A stretch of DNA of 64,000 bases from Chionis minor (lineage: Eukaryota; Chordata; Aves; Charadriiformes; Chionididae). Position numbers and translations under genes: made by a program. Shown piece by piece: positions 34,672 through 46,700 of the stretch. The notes beneath the pieces were generated by a model. That model saw nothing but the letters and a program-made list of their open reading frames with translations, was not told the origin of the DNA and ran no database searches. Position 1 is the stretch's first letter. Every line of letters begins with the position of its first letter. The DNA is taken from the NCBI GenBank assembly GCA_013398295.1, contig VZSF01007911.1, positions 62,001-126,000 on the forward strand. The letters run 5' to 3'.

Positions 34672-37281
34672 ACTTTAATTATTGTCTCATAAAACTGCTT
34701 CAAGTAAACAATCAGAGAATAGAGTCACAGCTAAAATATTCTCTAGCTCTTCTTGTTATCCCTGTGTATAGCACTGTTCGTGCCAGGCATTTAAACTAAT
34801 TTTTAAGATAAATCAATCTCATCTGAACATATATGTTATTAAACTGAATTCCATATGGATAACCTTTGCATCTGGATTCCTGGCTATCCCTTGCACCTGT
34901 ATGATAATAGCTGTAACAGTATGAGGGATGAAAGCCAATCCAGTAGGGGCCTTCTTGCTGAAAGTAAATATGCTTAAGTAAACCAAAAACCTGTGTAACA
35001 TGCATGCTACTGAACTCAAGAAGGAGCTCATCAAAACCTCCATACAATTCACAAAGGAAAGTCTCCAGATCTACAAATCTCTATCCTTTCTCTGGTTCAG
35101 ACTGGTTATCCTATTCTATCAAATCTTCAAATCTATAACATTTATTTTATTTTTTTTTTTTGCAATATATGGAGCTCCAAAGGGAGCTATCATTCTATTT
35201 GTGTGCAATACACGTTTTTTGGGACAACATTTGCTTGTACACTCAAAATGTTTTAATGTTCAATCTGTTCCACCTTTGCAGTTGAACTGTTCACATCTAA
35301 CTTGAACCATCTGAAAACTAGACTACACAGAAGTTAATTGATATAACCTCCTTTAATAGATTATGGCAGGAAAAAAAAGCACTTTTAAACATGGCCCAAA
35401 TTAAGTGTGCAAGACAGACTTAATGAATCGCTCTGAGGAATGTCTATGTGTCTTTTACTGACTACAGGGAATACCAACATAGGTGGTTTACACCAGAATT
35501 AAACTGATTTAGTGAGAGTTAGTTGACAAGAATCACACACACATAAATGTAATTGTCTATCTCAACTCAGGAAGATGACATGGTTCCTAATTTTTATCAC
35601 TCGGCAATTGTAATTGTAATGACAGAGTTCATATTTCGGTGGGTTGGGACAAAATTGTGAACCACAGTAAAAGAATTATCCTTATGAAAAAGGTTTCACA
35701 GAAAACTGCTCTTTTACAATAGTAACTGCTGTTGCTTAATAATAACGTCCACTTTCATTTAAAAAGGGAATAAAAACAATTGAGCATGTTATAAAGGTGA
35801 TTAGCCAACTTAACAGCATTTATTTTTTCAAAACACAGGATGATAAGACTAGTTGGTGCACAAACAAAGCAATTTTATATCCTGCTGTCCTTCAAATTAC
35901 TATGGTTTTCCAAAACATCCTTATCTCTGTTGATGCAATTTCTTTGACAAACCTTTGTCTTTTTATAACTTGCCTGTGCATAGATTGTGGTTTTTTTCCA
36001 AATGATATGGTTCTTAAAGCTTTTCTTTTATCAAATACTTCTTGGTTTGTATTTTTGACAGAAAAAAAAAGAGAAAAGAAAAACTGTTTTCAAAATTGAA
36101 TGTATTTAGGAAAAAAAACAAATTGACTAATTTTTTCTCCTTGTACACAACATCATGGTGAATTTCCACTCTGAAACAAACTTCATCTTCCCATACCATG
36201 TCCAAAGAGCATTTTTCTTTGAATTAAACAGCAGTTGTAAATGGAAATAAAACCTTTTCAGAGAATTGTTAGTAAATCTTACTGCATCTCAGCTTTCTAC
36301 TAAGGCAGCTAATGTCTTTCCAAGTGCACAAATCTAAGGCATTTGCTGTATTTAGTACTGGAGCTAAACCCTTAGGCACTTTGTCAAGAAGTTTGTTTGC
36401 CTTAGGGGGATTTTCATCGATATGGAAACTGGGCAAGCAGAGAATGTTTACTAACAGAAAGCAAATGTTGAACTTCTGTTCAAAGAGACTGGCAGGACAC
36501 TGTCTATATCTCCTTACAAGAACTGATAGTTTACAACCGATACCTTGTTTGTGCCTAGAAGAACGTGGACTGTAATTCCTCTTGCTATCTGTGAATTCTG
36601 TAAAGAATTAAGAGTTCAAATGGCTAATACTTTCCAAAATGTCAAAAGCATGTGTTTCTTCCTGCTTTAGATACAGGTCAGCATGAAAACTTGTAAGGCG
36701 TCTACTCAAACCAAAGTAGCTAATTTTACATACTGTAGAGCTTTTGTAACATCTCATAATGTTTATGTGTCCACAGGAAAAACTGCTTTCCTAAAAGAAA
36801 GACTAAAACCCAAAGACAGGGGTTGGGCCCAAGATTATAATCACGGTGTAAGAAAGAAAAAGGCCTGTAAGAGAGGCAATGTGTTTCTTTAGATCTGCAA
36901 AGAATAGAAATATCCGTTCAGAGTAACCAAACTATGTCACTGTCCATACAATCCCCATAAAGGCTTTAAGGCTTTAAAGATTTCATGCACCTGAATTGTA
37001 CAATAAAATAGATATACTCATTCTCCACACAGAGCAAACACAACTGGTTTTTTTGCTTTTCCTCTGCAGAAAGAGGTATGTTACCTTTCTTGTCTACTCA
37101 GAGGAAAGTAAACCTGACAGTGAGTGACATGACAAGACCCTTAGACGAGGTGGAGTAAAAGCCACTGCATTTTTTTTTCCTCCACAAAAATCACAGTTTC
37201 CGATATTCTTCCTTTTCTCTTTCTTGTCCATTAAATTTCATATTTCAGGTATACCATTTCCTTCTTTCACAAAGAAAACGA

Positions 37282-37875
37282 TCTTTTGAAGCATGGGAGA
37301 ATAGTCTCTTTCTACAGGGGAAGCCAGGCAAGCAAGCCTGCTTTTTCATGATAGTACACTAACATGACGTCAAGAAAGCACGCTCAGGCTCTACAACAGT
37401 CTACAGGTTTGAGGATGAGAGAAAGAGCTCTCCTCTAGACTAGTGGCTCCTTGAACACAGCCTCCTCTCTCTGTCTCTGCTGTTGATCAAAAAGAACAAG
37501 GCACAGTTCGTGTCATGTTAACACACCTCATTTTTACTGCTGCTCAGGTCAACATTCTGTTGAACAACATTCTGTTATTTTGTCCTTGGTGACACCATTT
37601 CTGTTCCTCCCCGAGGACCAGAAGATGAGTTTGAAGATGAGAAATACATTGACGGCATTTGCTTCATGCTCTTTCTACTGTTTGCCAAGTAGTTATGCCG
37701 TGCACCACCACCAAGTCTGCTGACCTCGAAGGTCAATCATTCTACGTTTTGAGCAAGTGCTTATTCATCCCCTCCCAAACGATAAAATCCCCTGTGTAAG
37801 GCGATGTAATGAAATGATTCAAAGGTTCTGAAGATTTTCCTATGCACTGCTTTTACATTTTTCAACTTTTCTTTA
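37282..37875 (+). repeat. Direct repeat, copy A (internally deleted)
   Basis: 37331-37551 matches 43087-43307 and 37573-37829 matches 43490-43746 with no difference that I can see. Between the two blocks copy A has 21 bp (37552-37572) where copy B has 182 bp. On the left, 37282-37330 aligns to 43039-43086 at roughly 80% identity. On the right, 37830-37875 aligns to about 43747-43790 at roughly 70%, after which similarity is lost. The frame that is open in copy B is broken here: it starts at the same ATG (37515) but reaches a stop after about 25 codons, just past the deletion. The segment has no TG...CA ends or inverted termini, so it does not look like an LTR or a DNA transposon. Confidence 0.9.
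37365..37372. promoter_or_regulatory. Perfect CRE/ATF palindrome TGACGTCA (copy A)
   Basis: This is the full 8-bp consensus for CREB/ATF binding, conserved at the same offset in copy B. The function is inferred from the motif only. Confidence 0.35.
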
Positions 37876-40800
37876 TTCCCTCATACCTTTTACATCTTTT
37901 AGTTTCTATCTCTTTTCTTGTCCTTCTTTTCTCACTTGAAGGAAGGCAACAATTAGGACCCCTTTCCCAAAGTGCTTGTATTATCGTGAGCCCCTTCCCC
38001 TTTCATTAGGCAGAAGTTCATTCAGTAGGTAAGAATGAAGAGGGGCCCAAGTGAGAAAATGAGCCCCAGGCTGCCTATGCTTTTGAAAGCAGTTGGAAAT
38101 ACACCGATACCAGAGATGTGCAGTCTTCAGAACAGAGCTCCAAGCTGCACTCTCCCATGATTACAATAAGTGCTGTCAAGCAATTCTGTGGTTTTGCAAA
38201 TATCTTGGCCATTCCCTTAAAGAGCAACTTCATTAATTCCTACCTTTCTTTTCATGCCTCTCTCTCTAGTGTGTTCCTTTCTTTTTCAGTGTCCTCTACC
38301 ACATAATTAAATTTGTAAATCCAGTAGTGGTAAGAGCAGGGTTATCTTTGGTGAAATGTAGTCTCTGTTTCCTTTAAAATATCAAGAATCCTCTACAGTG
38401 GGCGGTAGGATCACTGGCTTCAGGAGAACTATTGTTTTCTTTGAAGATTATTCTCGTGTTCTCATGAAACCAAGAAGATGCCACTGAGATCAGATTTCAA
38501 AGAATCTTTCTCTTCTAAGATTCCTAAATGTAGAAATGTATTTGAAAACACTCAGCTTGTTTTAAACCTACTCATTAAACTCTCCTTATTTTTCTCCAGG
38601 GACTTTTGAAAATCAACCCAGACGGGTGTTGGATTAATGACTGCTGGTGCGTTCCCTTGTATTGTGGGCATAGAAGATTAGGATCAGCACCTGTTTCTTT
38701 GACATTTCTGGCCAGGCATCAACACAGATATTGAGGGATAGTACAATGTTCCTTGGTGCTGGATGCTCAAGCCCATCTGCGAGGATGGCGTTGTTCCCAT
38801 CTGTGAGTTCAGAGTGCCTTTGTCTACGATCAGCGATTGGTTTAATTGAACAGCCTATATTGGAGTGAAAGCGCTGTTACTTCCCCACCACCCTCTCATG
38901 TGCCAGAATGAAGCTGTGGTGACACCTTCCTCATCCCCGCTGTCACATCTTGGTATTTATGTAAGCCTGAGCAGCAGAATGGAAGGAATAAGTCACTATT
39001 CACAATGACTGCTGACTGCCAAAAATATATATTTGTATTGCAGCAGGTGATGGAGAATTTGGGTAGGGAAGTGTACCTAAGAAGGGGCTTTTTAAAAGCT
39101 CCCTGTGTGCAGGTCCAGAAGACACAGAGGGTCAGGTAACCGGCTAAACCACTGAGGAGCATTTCTGGCTGTGCTTAGGAACACCACCGACAAACAGATA
39201 GACTGGAGGTAGATGCTCTTGATCAACTGGCAGCAATGTAACAGATTTTTTTTATTCAGCAGAGTTCAACACTGCAGCCCAAAGACTATGCCACTCTGTT
39301 AAATACAAGACATAACTGGCTATATCACATCAGGAGAAAGGGAAGGAGGGCACTGCCATCCTGACTTCTAAAGGCATTAAATGATGTTAAAGTCAGAGCA
39401 GAGCTGATGGAGGCTCCAGTACTTTCCCCCGAAGTCTCAAATTTGGATTGCAATGTGCAGAATCCGGGTATCCTGAGTGTATTTCAATGGCAGCAGTGAA
39501 ACACAGAACAACAAATACTGTCTCCTAAGTACACTCCTTATCTCTGACCCAAAGCAAGGTACTGTCAAGGAAAAAGAGTGTTTTTCAGACATTGATTTGC
39601 TTTTATGTACCCTCCCATTGTGAGCTCCACCATTCAGAAATGTGAACTTGAGATCCTTGTTATCCAGCTGCTTGGTTTGAGATGTGCTTAACTTTATAAA
39701 CACATTTTTAAAAGGCTTTTTTTCATTGAAGTGTTTTTGGTGACACACAGGTTTCGGCTGCAAGAAATGAGACGTCTTTCATGAGAACAGTCTGCCTGGT
39801 TTAGCTTCTCTGCCTTCCTGCAAAGCAATATATATATCTGTCTTGCTTTCATTTATTCTCCTTTTCATTTTATGGAGGCCTCATTTAGTCTAACTACACT
39901 TTTTATTTGCTGATAAGGTGATTCCATAAATTATCTTACTGAAATAGGTCTTTTAATTATTTCCTCCTTCAGAAAATGTAGTTTTCAAAATTCCTTATTT
40001 CCATTACTGTGAATACTCTTTTTTTATATTTCTTATGTTGTCAGATTTAATTTAAATATTATTCATGCTGTGCTCTGATTTCAATGCATTATTTAAATAT
40101 GCTGACTTACATATTTTCTGATTAATTTTGGGGGAAAAAAGGCTATTACCATTAACTGTGATTCTTGAATAATACTGCTGTTGCATATTCATGCTTGTGG
40201 CATGCGCCAGTACTGTGCAGAGCTAGGACTGTAGAGCTTTTCTAGGCAAACGGGTCCCATACAAATCAGATGAGTGCTTCTCCCAAATGTGAATGCTTAC
40301 TGCTGATACTGTCAGAAACAATTAAATTCCCAGCTACTGCCAATATCCTTGGGCAGCAAAGAAAAAAAAAATTCTGTGGATGCCTTTGAAGTGGGGGAAA
40401 GGGACCAGGAACAGGCAGAAAGGAATTGGCACCAAGAAACTCCAAGGACATGTCTTCATTGAGAAATAGAATCGTATTAACAACTAGTTTGCATTCACAC
40501 TGCTTCGGAGAAGCTGTCCCCTCTGTGAATGTGTCTTGGAAGAATTTATTAAGAAGGTCCCAATTAGAGACTGAGAGCAAACTGGAAATTACCTGGTGTG
40601 TCCCTGGGATAGATACACTGTCCCCAAGCCAGTGAGACTTCAGGGAAGATCTAAAGCCTGGCATTTGTGAAGAGTGTTACTAGCTGTAAGAGCAAGAACA
40701 GTAGTACCAAGGCTGTTTATGATTGTTTATGCCTTCTCTGAATTTGTGAGATTTCTTCTTCCACTGCATTCCCGGGGCAGGCTGCTACAGGTGGCAGCAT

Positions 40801-43038
40801 GCGCTGGAGTCTATCCTCTTGAAAACGTCGCTTTGTTAAAGTCATGATTTTATTTTTTATGCTTTCACTTTTTAATAACTATTTTGTTAATTTATCAACC
40901 TATGGTGATTACTCATAAAACAATAATTGGCAGCATCCCTTTGAAGCCTCAAATGGGAGAGGGAAAAATAATGTAAAAAACTGCTTTTGGCCTAATACCC
41001 AAACACTATTAACCGACAGGAGATTTCTCCAAAGCCAGTGGTGGGGTTAAGAGAATGTACTCTGTGCATTACAGCATCTCTTCAAAGTAATTTTTATTCT
41101 CACTTGGGGGAGTAAATTATTTAAATACTATGTTGAGGGTATTAATTGTGTTTCCGTTCCCTTTCGAGATATTTTATTTTATTTTAATAAGTTTTTTCAT
41201 ATAATAAACAAAGTTGCGTTTCTTAGACGTTCCTTCTTCATGTGATGTTTCAGCTTATGATTGATTCTCTGACATGTAAGCTTGAGAAGAAAAACAATTT
41301 TGCTAGGGTAATTACTAGATGCAATGTATGTTATATACTTTCCTTTTATGGCTGACAGAAAGGAGGAAAAGGGAAATTCACCAGTCAGTGGGGAAATATG
41401 GAATCTTACCGAAAACTGGTCAAACCCAGTCCAGAATGGTTTCAAATGCAGAACATAATTATCCACTGGACTCTGACTTTTGGTGAAACAACTGGCTGCC
41501 TCAGAGTCAACTACAAACGCTCAGGAGAGAAGTCATGAGTTGAACAGATTCTGAGGATGAATTACTTTCCTATGTCCAGGAGTGGGCAGTAGAGCATCAG
41601 TTTGAAAGAGCACTCAACTGTTTAATTTAGAGCAGAATTAGTGTAATTGATTTCAAGACAGATACTGGGACAATTCACTTGTTTAGAGCTAAGCATATCC
41701 TCAAGGATATTTTAGTTTTACAGCTGGAGGCATGTTAGTGTTAAGGCACTTCAGTAAGGCAGTAGAGGAAGTTAGTGTGCTCCTTCCAGTTTATAAACAG
41801 AGGACTTTTCATTTCTGTCAGAGCACCACATTTTGCAAGCATTAAGCTCACAACACAAATGCTAGAAGTAAAGGAATAGTAGGGTATAGAAGAGGATTAT
41901 CAGATGGCAAACAATCCAACCCATATTTGGTGATCCTAAATTGTAACTAATGCATCCTGGCACTGCAAAAGCCAGACGCAAGGAAGCTATGTAGCATAAA
42001 ATTGCTTTAAACATCTGTCAAAAGCAAACAAAGTTGATTACGTTCTGTTTTGATTTGCTATAAGCACAGAGGTTAGTTTCGGAAAAAAAAACATCTTAGA
42101 GGTGTAATTACATTTCTTCGACAGTGTGAGACAAAGTTCCTTGATAATATAATATAGAAATTAAGTGGCTTTGCATGAATTAAGAGGCCTTGAATGAATG
42201 GTTGGGAGCACAAAAGAAGTTTGTGTTTGTGCATACAGCAGTATGAGTCAAACCAACGGGGAGAGAAGAAAGTGGCTGTGGAGCTTACCTTCCTGATGAG
42301 ATCGCCAGCAATGCATCTCAAAGCACTTTTTAAAGGGTGGAAGTCTCTGTATTTCTCTTGGGGAAAGGGCAGGATGGAGGAGAAGAAGCAGAAGAATGGT
42401 CCTCAAATCCAGAGCCACATTTCATCTACCAGGGTGCAAATAAACTGAATGAATAATAAAAATGTCATGGCAGGGAGGGCAAAGTAACTCTAGTTGCCAG
42501 AAAGTTGCTCTGCAGTGGGAAAATATCAGTTTCTCAAATCTGACATAAATAAAACAATGTCAATGAGAAAGACTAACAGAGGTGTTTTAGGACAGAGTTT
42601 TTTGCTAACATAGTCAAGATTATATCAAAATAACCAATAAGCCAGTGATCAAATGAGACAATTGGCATGTGGAAGACAGTTTCAAATTCCTGCCTGTTCC
42701 CTCACAGGCACAATGAGGGCCTTTTGTGCTTTTACATTTTATTTAAACATGTAAATATACATTAGTGAATTAGATCTTTATTCAGTAGTCTCCATGGTCT
42801 TACTGGAAAATACTAAAGCCTTATATGACTACCTAATTATCTTAGCCCCTATCTTCCATTTGTCATACTCTTATGTTTTTTTGTGCTTGGCCAAATATTC
42901 TCGAATTCAAGGCAAATTCTCTGGTCAAAACCCATGAGATCTATGATAAGATAGTTCATTACCTGCAGGAAATACCACTTCTAAACATCTTATTTTAAAT
43001 GCAAAATAGAAAATCTCAAAAACATTGATGTCAAAATT
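37876..43038. other. 5.2 kb between the direct repeats; no recognisable gene
   Basis: This is AT-rich unique-looking sequence. I find no gag, pol or env reading frame, primer-binding site or polypurine tract next to the repeats, which argues against a provirus. A strong acceptor-like stretch (CTCCTTATTTTTCTCCAG, ending at about 38600) is followed by only 12 open codons in the best frame, so no exon is called. The open frames at 40266-40664 and 42194-42448 have no recognisable domain. Confidence 0.5.
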
Positions 43039-43120
43039 TCTTTTGAAGAGTGAGAGAATAGTCTCCTTCCGAGGGGAAACCAATGAAGCAAGCCTGCTTT
43101 TTCATGATAGTACACTAACA

Positions 43121-43128
43121 TGACGTCA
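43121..43128. promoter_or_regulatory. Perfect CRE/ATF palindrome TGACGTCA (copy B)
   Basis: Same motif and context as in copy A (offset 5756). Motif-based inference only. Confidence 0.35.
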
Positions 43129-43270
43129 AGAAAGCACGCTCAGGCTCTACAACAGTCTACAGGTTTGAGGATGAGAGAAAGAGCTCTCCTCTAGACTAGT
43201 GGCTCCTTGAACACAGCCTCCTCTCTCTGTCTCTGCTGTTGATCAAAAAGAACAAGGCACAGTTCGTGTC

Positions 43271-43609
43271 ATGTTAACACACCTCATTTTTACTGCTGCT
43301 CAGGTCACCATTCACATGAGAGTGAGAGCAAATCACTCCGAATTTGTGCCTGCTGCTGAAAATGAAAGTTGTAAGAGGCTTGTAGTCTGGATGGATCTAC
43401 AGCTAAACACTGCTGAGATGAACCTGTCACCCAGGAAACGTGAGCAGATGGAGGAAGCAAATGCAAGAGAGGAAATATTATTAGGTTGGTGTTATTTTGT
43501 CCTTGGTGACACCATTTCTGTTCCTCCCCGAGGACCAGAAGATGAGTTTGAAGATGAGAAATACATTGACGGCATTTGCTTCATGCTCTTTCTACTGTTT
43601 GCCAAGTAG
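43271..43609 (+). other. Open reading frame of unknown status, up to 112 codons (possible exon or remnant)
   Basis: The frame runs from ATG 43271 to TAG 43607. A plausible splice acceptor (CCTCATTTTTACTGCTGCTCAG, AG at 43302-43303) precedes codon 12, so an exon could start at 43304 and read VTIHMRVRANHSEF onward. The product has a charged middle part (LSPRKREQMEEANAREEILL), an acidic patch (PEDEFEDEKYIDG) and a short hydrophobic C-terminus (ICFMLFLLFAK). I recognise no family, signal peptide or catalytic motif. The possible donor after ATATTATTAG (GTTGGT, 43485) is weak. In copy A the same frame is destroyed by the internal deletion. It could be a terminal exon, a pseudogene piece or chance. 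Coding status is unproven. Confidence 0.25.
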
Positions 43610-43790
43610 TTATGCCGTGCACCACCACCAAGTCTGCTGACCTCGAAGGTCAATCATTCTACGTTTTGAGCAAGTGCTTATTCATCCCCTCCCAAACGAT
43701 AAAATCCCCTGTGTAAGGCGATGTAATGAAATGATTCAAAGGTTCTCAAGCTTTCCCTGCATGCTGCTTCCCATTCTTCCACTTGAAAAA

Positions 43791-46700
43791 GTGGGAGGTG
43801 AAATTAAATCCATGCTGTTTATTCACTTTCGCCCTGACATACTGTGGGGGATATCTCATGTGTTGTGAAGAGAAACGGTCTGGAAAGTGAATGGCGCTGA
43901 CTGTAACTTCCTTTGGCTTGAAGGCAGGCTTGCATCTGTGCCACATTAAGGCTGCACTCTGAAATTACAGCTTGCACGCTCTGGTGCACGGGAGTACTCT
44001 GAGTATGGGGCCACAATTACTTGGACCAGAATCCGTTGTAAGCACAAAGCCTGGCATATTTCAGTACCCCTGCTGACCGGGTGGTAAAGTGTTTCCCAGG
44101 AGCACAGAAGCATGATTGTGTTCAGCAGCAGAACTCAGCCAGTACATTAAACTGGAACAGTTTATATATTAAGTTACAGACAGACAAAAGTGGGACAGAG
44201 ATATTCAGTGACTGAAAGGCTTGAGAGACCTGCAAGTTTGCCCAATTTTTTCTATCTCATTTAGCCTGATGCAAATTATTTGTTCCTAGAAACTTTATCC
44301 CTCTTAATTTCAGATTATAGAGCAAATCACTGACAGAGTTGACATAAGTGGAAGGGATCTCCTGGCAATCATCCTTAAATCCATGTATGCCAAAATCTCG
44401 CTTTCCCATAATGTTTTTATTTTAATTTTCAGCTTTAAATCACAGGGTTCTTACCCAGAAAGCCTCTGTTAGTGTCTCCATTCAAAACAGTGTAATCTCT
44501 CTTGAAACTTTTCAGTTGGCTTTTGTTATGCTTAAAAAAGATGAATCCAGTTTAAACATATGTTCCTAAATGTGTGATTATAGTGTTTTTTTATAATTGG
44601 AGGGTTTTACTTGAAGTAGTATTTGAAATACTTCCGTGACCAGCATATGTTACGAGGCATCTGGAACTTGGCTGTCCAGTGAGCAACACTCTTGTGGTGT
44701 TTGAAGTCCTTTGAATGAGGGAAGCAAAACCATAAAATAACAATGAAGTTATCTACCCTAGGCAAAAGGTGATCAGACACAAAGACAATGTCTCATCAGG
44801 AGTGCCTCAGCCAGGTTACTGTAGGCCTTTCCAAGTCTCACAAAAGCTCTGCTGCTCTTCTCTTTTTGTAGAGCTGGGAACAGCTCGTCTTCTTAAGTAC
44901 TTCCACGTTTCTGGGTGGTTTTTTTCTTTTTTTCTCTTTAAGAAAGAAATCAGACGGATGTGAAGAGTCTTTAGAAACAGTCATCTTCAATAGGCCTAGC
45001 TATACAAAAGTTAAAAACAAAAGAGAAAGAAACCAAATTGAAACTTTCAGTTTGTCTCTGTAGGTTTGCTTTGCCTGCCAACTCTATCAACTAACAATGC
45101 AAACACATGGAAATGCCATGCTTTATAAAGAGTTCATAAAAGTGGTTTTAGGGATTTGAGGATTCAAGTTGGGTTTTCAACAAAAGCCTCAGGACAGTTT
45201 ATATGAATGTTTTCCCCATTTAGGCTTTATATTTTACATTTACAGATAGCATTGGTTATGAGGATATTGTAAAACTCGAGTACTGAAGGGTTTTGAGCGC
45301 AGCGGATAAAATCTGCTCACCCAATCACAAAACCTTTCCTCTATATATTTCTTTTAAATGTTCCTTGCAGTGTTCCATACTTTACTAACCCAATGCATCT
45401 CTCTATATAGCATACATACGCATATGTATTCATGGCCCCTATCTCCATGTGAGATATGTAGCCATTCAGACATGAGGACATTAATTCCTTCACCTAAAGA
45501 GTGAATGGGAAGTTTTCCCTGTCTATAATTTATTTCTGTGGTTTTCTTGGTAAAGTACTCCATGGAGAGCTTCAAGTGCATCTGGTTTTACTTAACCCTT
45601 GTTTTGTCTCTACAAATATTACTCCCTTGGTCTATTTTCCACTCTTCACTTTTTCTCCTGTACTCTCACAAACCTGGATTTTATGAAATCTTTAGACTTA
45701 GATTTTTACAACAACATCTCACACAGGGAAGCCCACGTTCTCCTTTTCAATATGCATGTGCAATCCAACAGAAAGGTGGTTCAGAAAAGAAAAGCCTGGC
45801 CAGTATTTTGATCAGTTTGTTGTGAACAGTCTGAACTCAAACAGAGCTTTTTTCACACCTGTTCTGTAAACTCTCCATTCATATACAAGACAGTAAAACA
45901 GGAAGCTAGACTAATCTCCAGACATTACACTTTTTATCTACAGTATTTCCACGTATTTGTGCTGTTTGCAGTAACTCTAGATGATGGATGAACCAACCTA
46001 TGAAGACAGATTTTGCAAAGAAACTCGAGGTATAGCAGGCCTTTCACAGATCCTTCTCAATCATCACTCCTTCCTTTCTTTTTTTCCTTTGGAAAAATAA
46101 TTTAAATTAAACAGATTCGTTATATGCAGCACAGTGTTACCATGTGAGCGCTGAACACTTTGTTCAAGAGCTAGGAGGCCAGCCAACTGCTTTAGTTCCT
46201 TAAAGAATAACAGATGTGTCCTTCCAAGTCTCATGCTAATGGAATTTAGGCTGTGGTAAGGAGTTTAAAAATACTCTCAGTTTTCTGCAGGCTCGGTTTC
46301 AGCTCTGCTGTGTTGGTTAGCTTATATCAGGCTTCTTTTTCCACATCTTTCAGAAACATTGCATGAAATGTCCAGTTGAGCTGAAGCTACTAGTAATTTA
46401 CTTTCACAGAGTTAAAGAAAAAAAAAATTTTTAAAAGTAAAAATCTATGTATTTCAGTTGCGTATGATACTGTTTCTACCAGCCTGACTCTGTAACAACT
46501 GTATGTAAAATACATCGAGTAAAATGTTCTGTCTTTGTGTATATACAATAAAAAACCTGCAATCTCTGCTCCTTTACTACCAGCATATGTTTGATATCTT
46601 TATTTTTAGCTCCAAAAATGAACTATAGTTATGCAAAAGTGAAGCAAAAAATTTGGTGTAGCCATCTTTAAGCAGATGTCAGTAAGTTGAAATGGCAATT

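Larger units (their letters stand above)
29008..37281. other. 8.3 kb without a recognisable gene; AT-rich unique DNA
   Basis: No exon or RNA gene can be supported. Purine-only or nearly purine-only tracts lie at 31532-31571 (GA-rich) and about 32416-32500. T12 lies at 35150-35161. One ancient LINE remnant and a 24-bp tandem pair are listed separately. The open frames (up to 101 codons) have no recognisable content. Confidence 0.5.
43039..43790 (+). repeat. Direct repeat, copy B (full-length)
   Basis: This is the longer partner of copy A, in the same orientation and about 5.76 kb downstream. It has the two shared blocks (43087-43307 and 43490-43746) plus the 182-bp middle block 43308-43489 that copy A lacks. 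The middle block lies inside an open reading frame, so copy B is probably nearer the ancestral state. The flanks decay gradually in similarity to copy A rather than ending at sharp element borders. Confidence 0.9.

Noticed and set aside
38590..38650. Possible terminal exon after a strong acceptor-like sequence
   Set aside because: The best frame closes after about 12 codons and nothing upstream supports a gene.
37282..43790. A provirus with two LTRs 5.2 kb apart
   Set aside because: The repeats lack TG...CA ends, TATA/polyadenylation layout and a target duplication. Similarity decays gradually at the edges, and the interior has no retroviral coding sequence.
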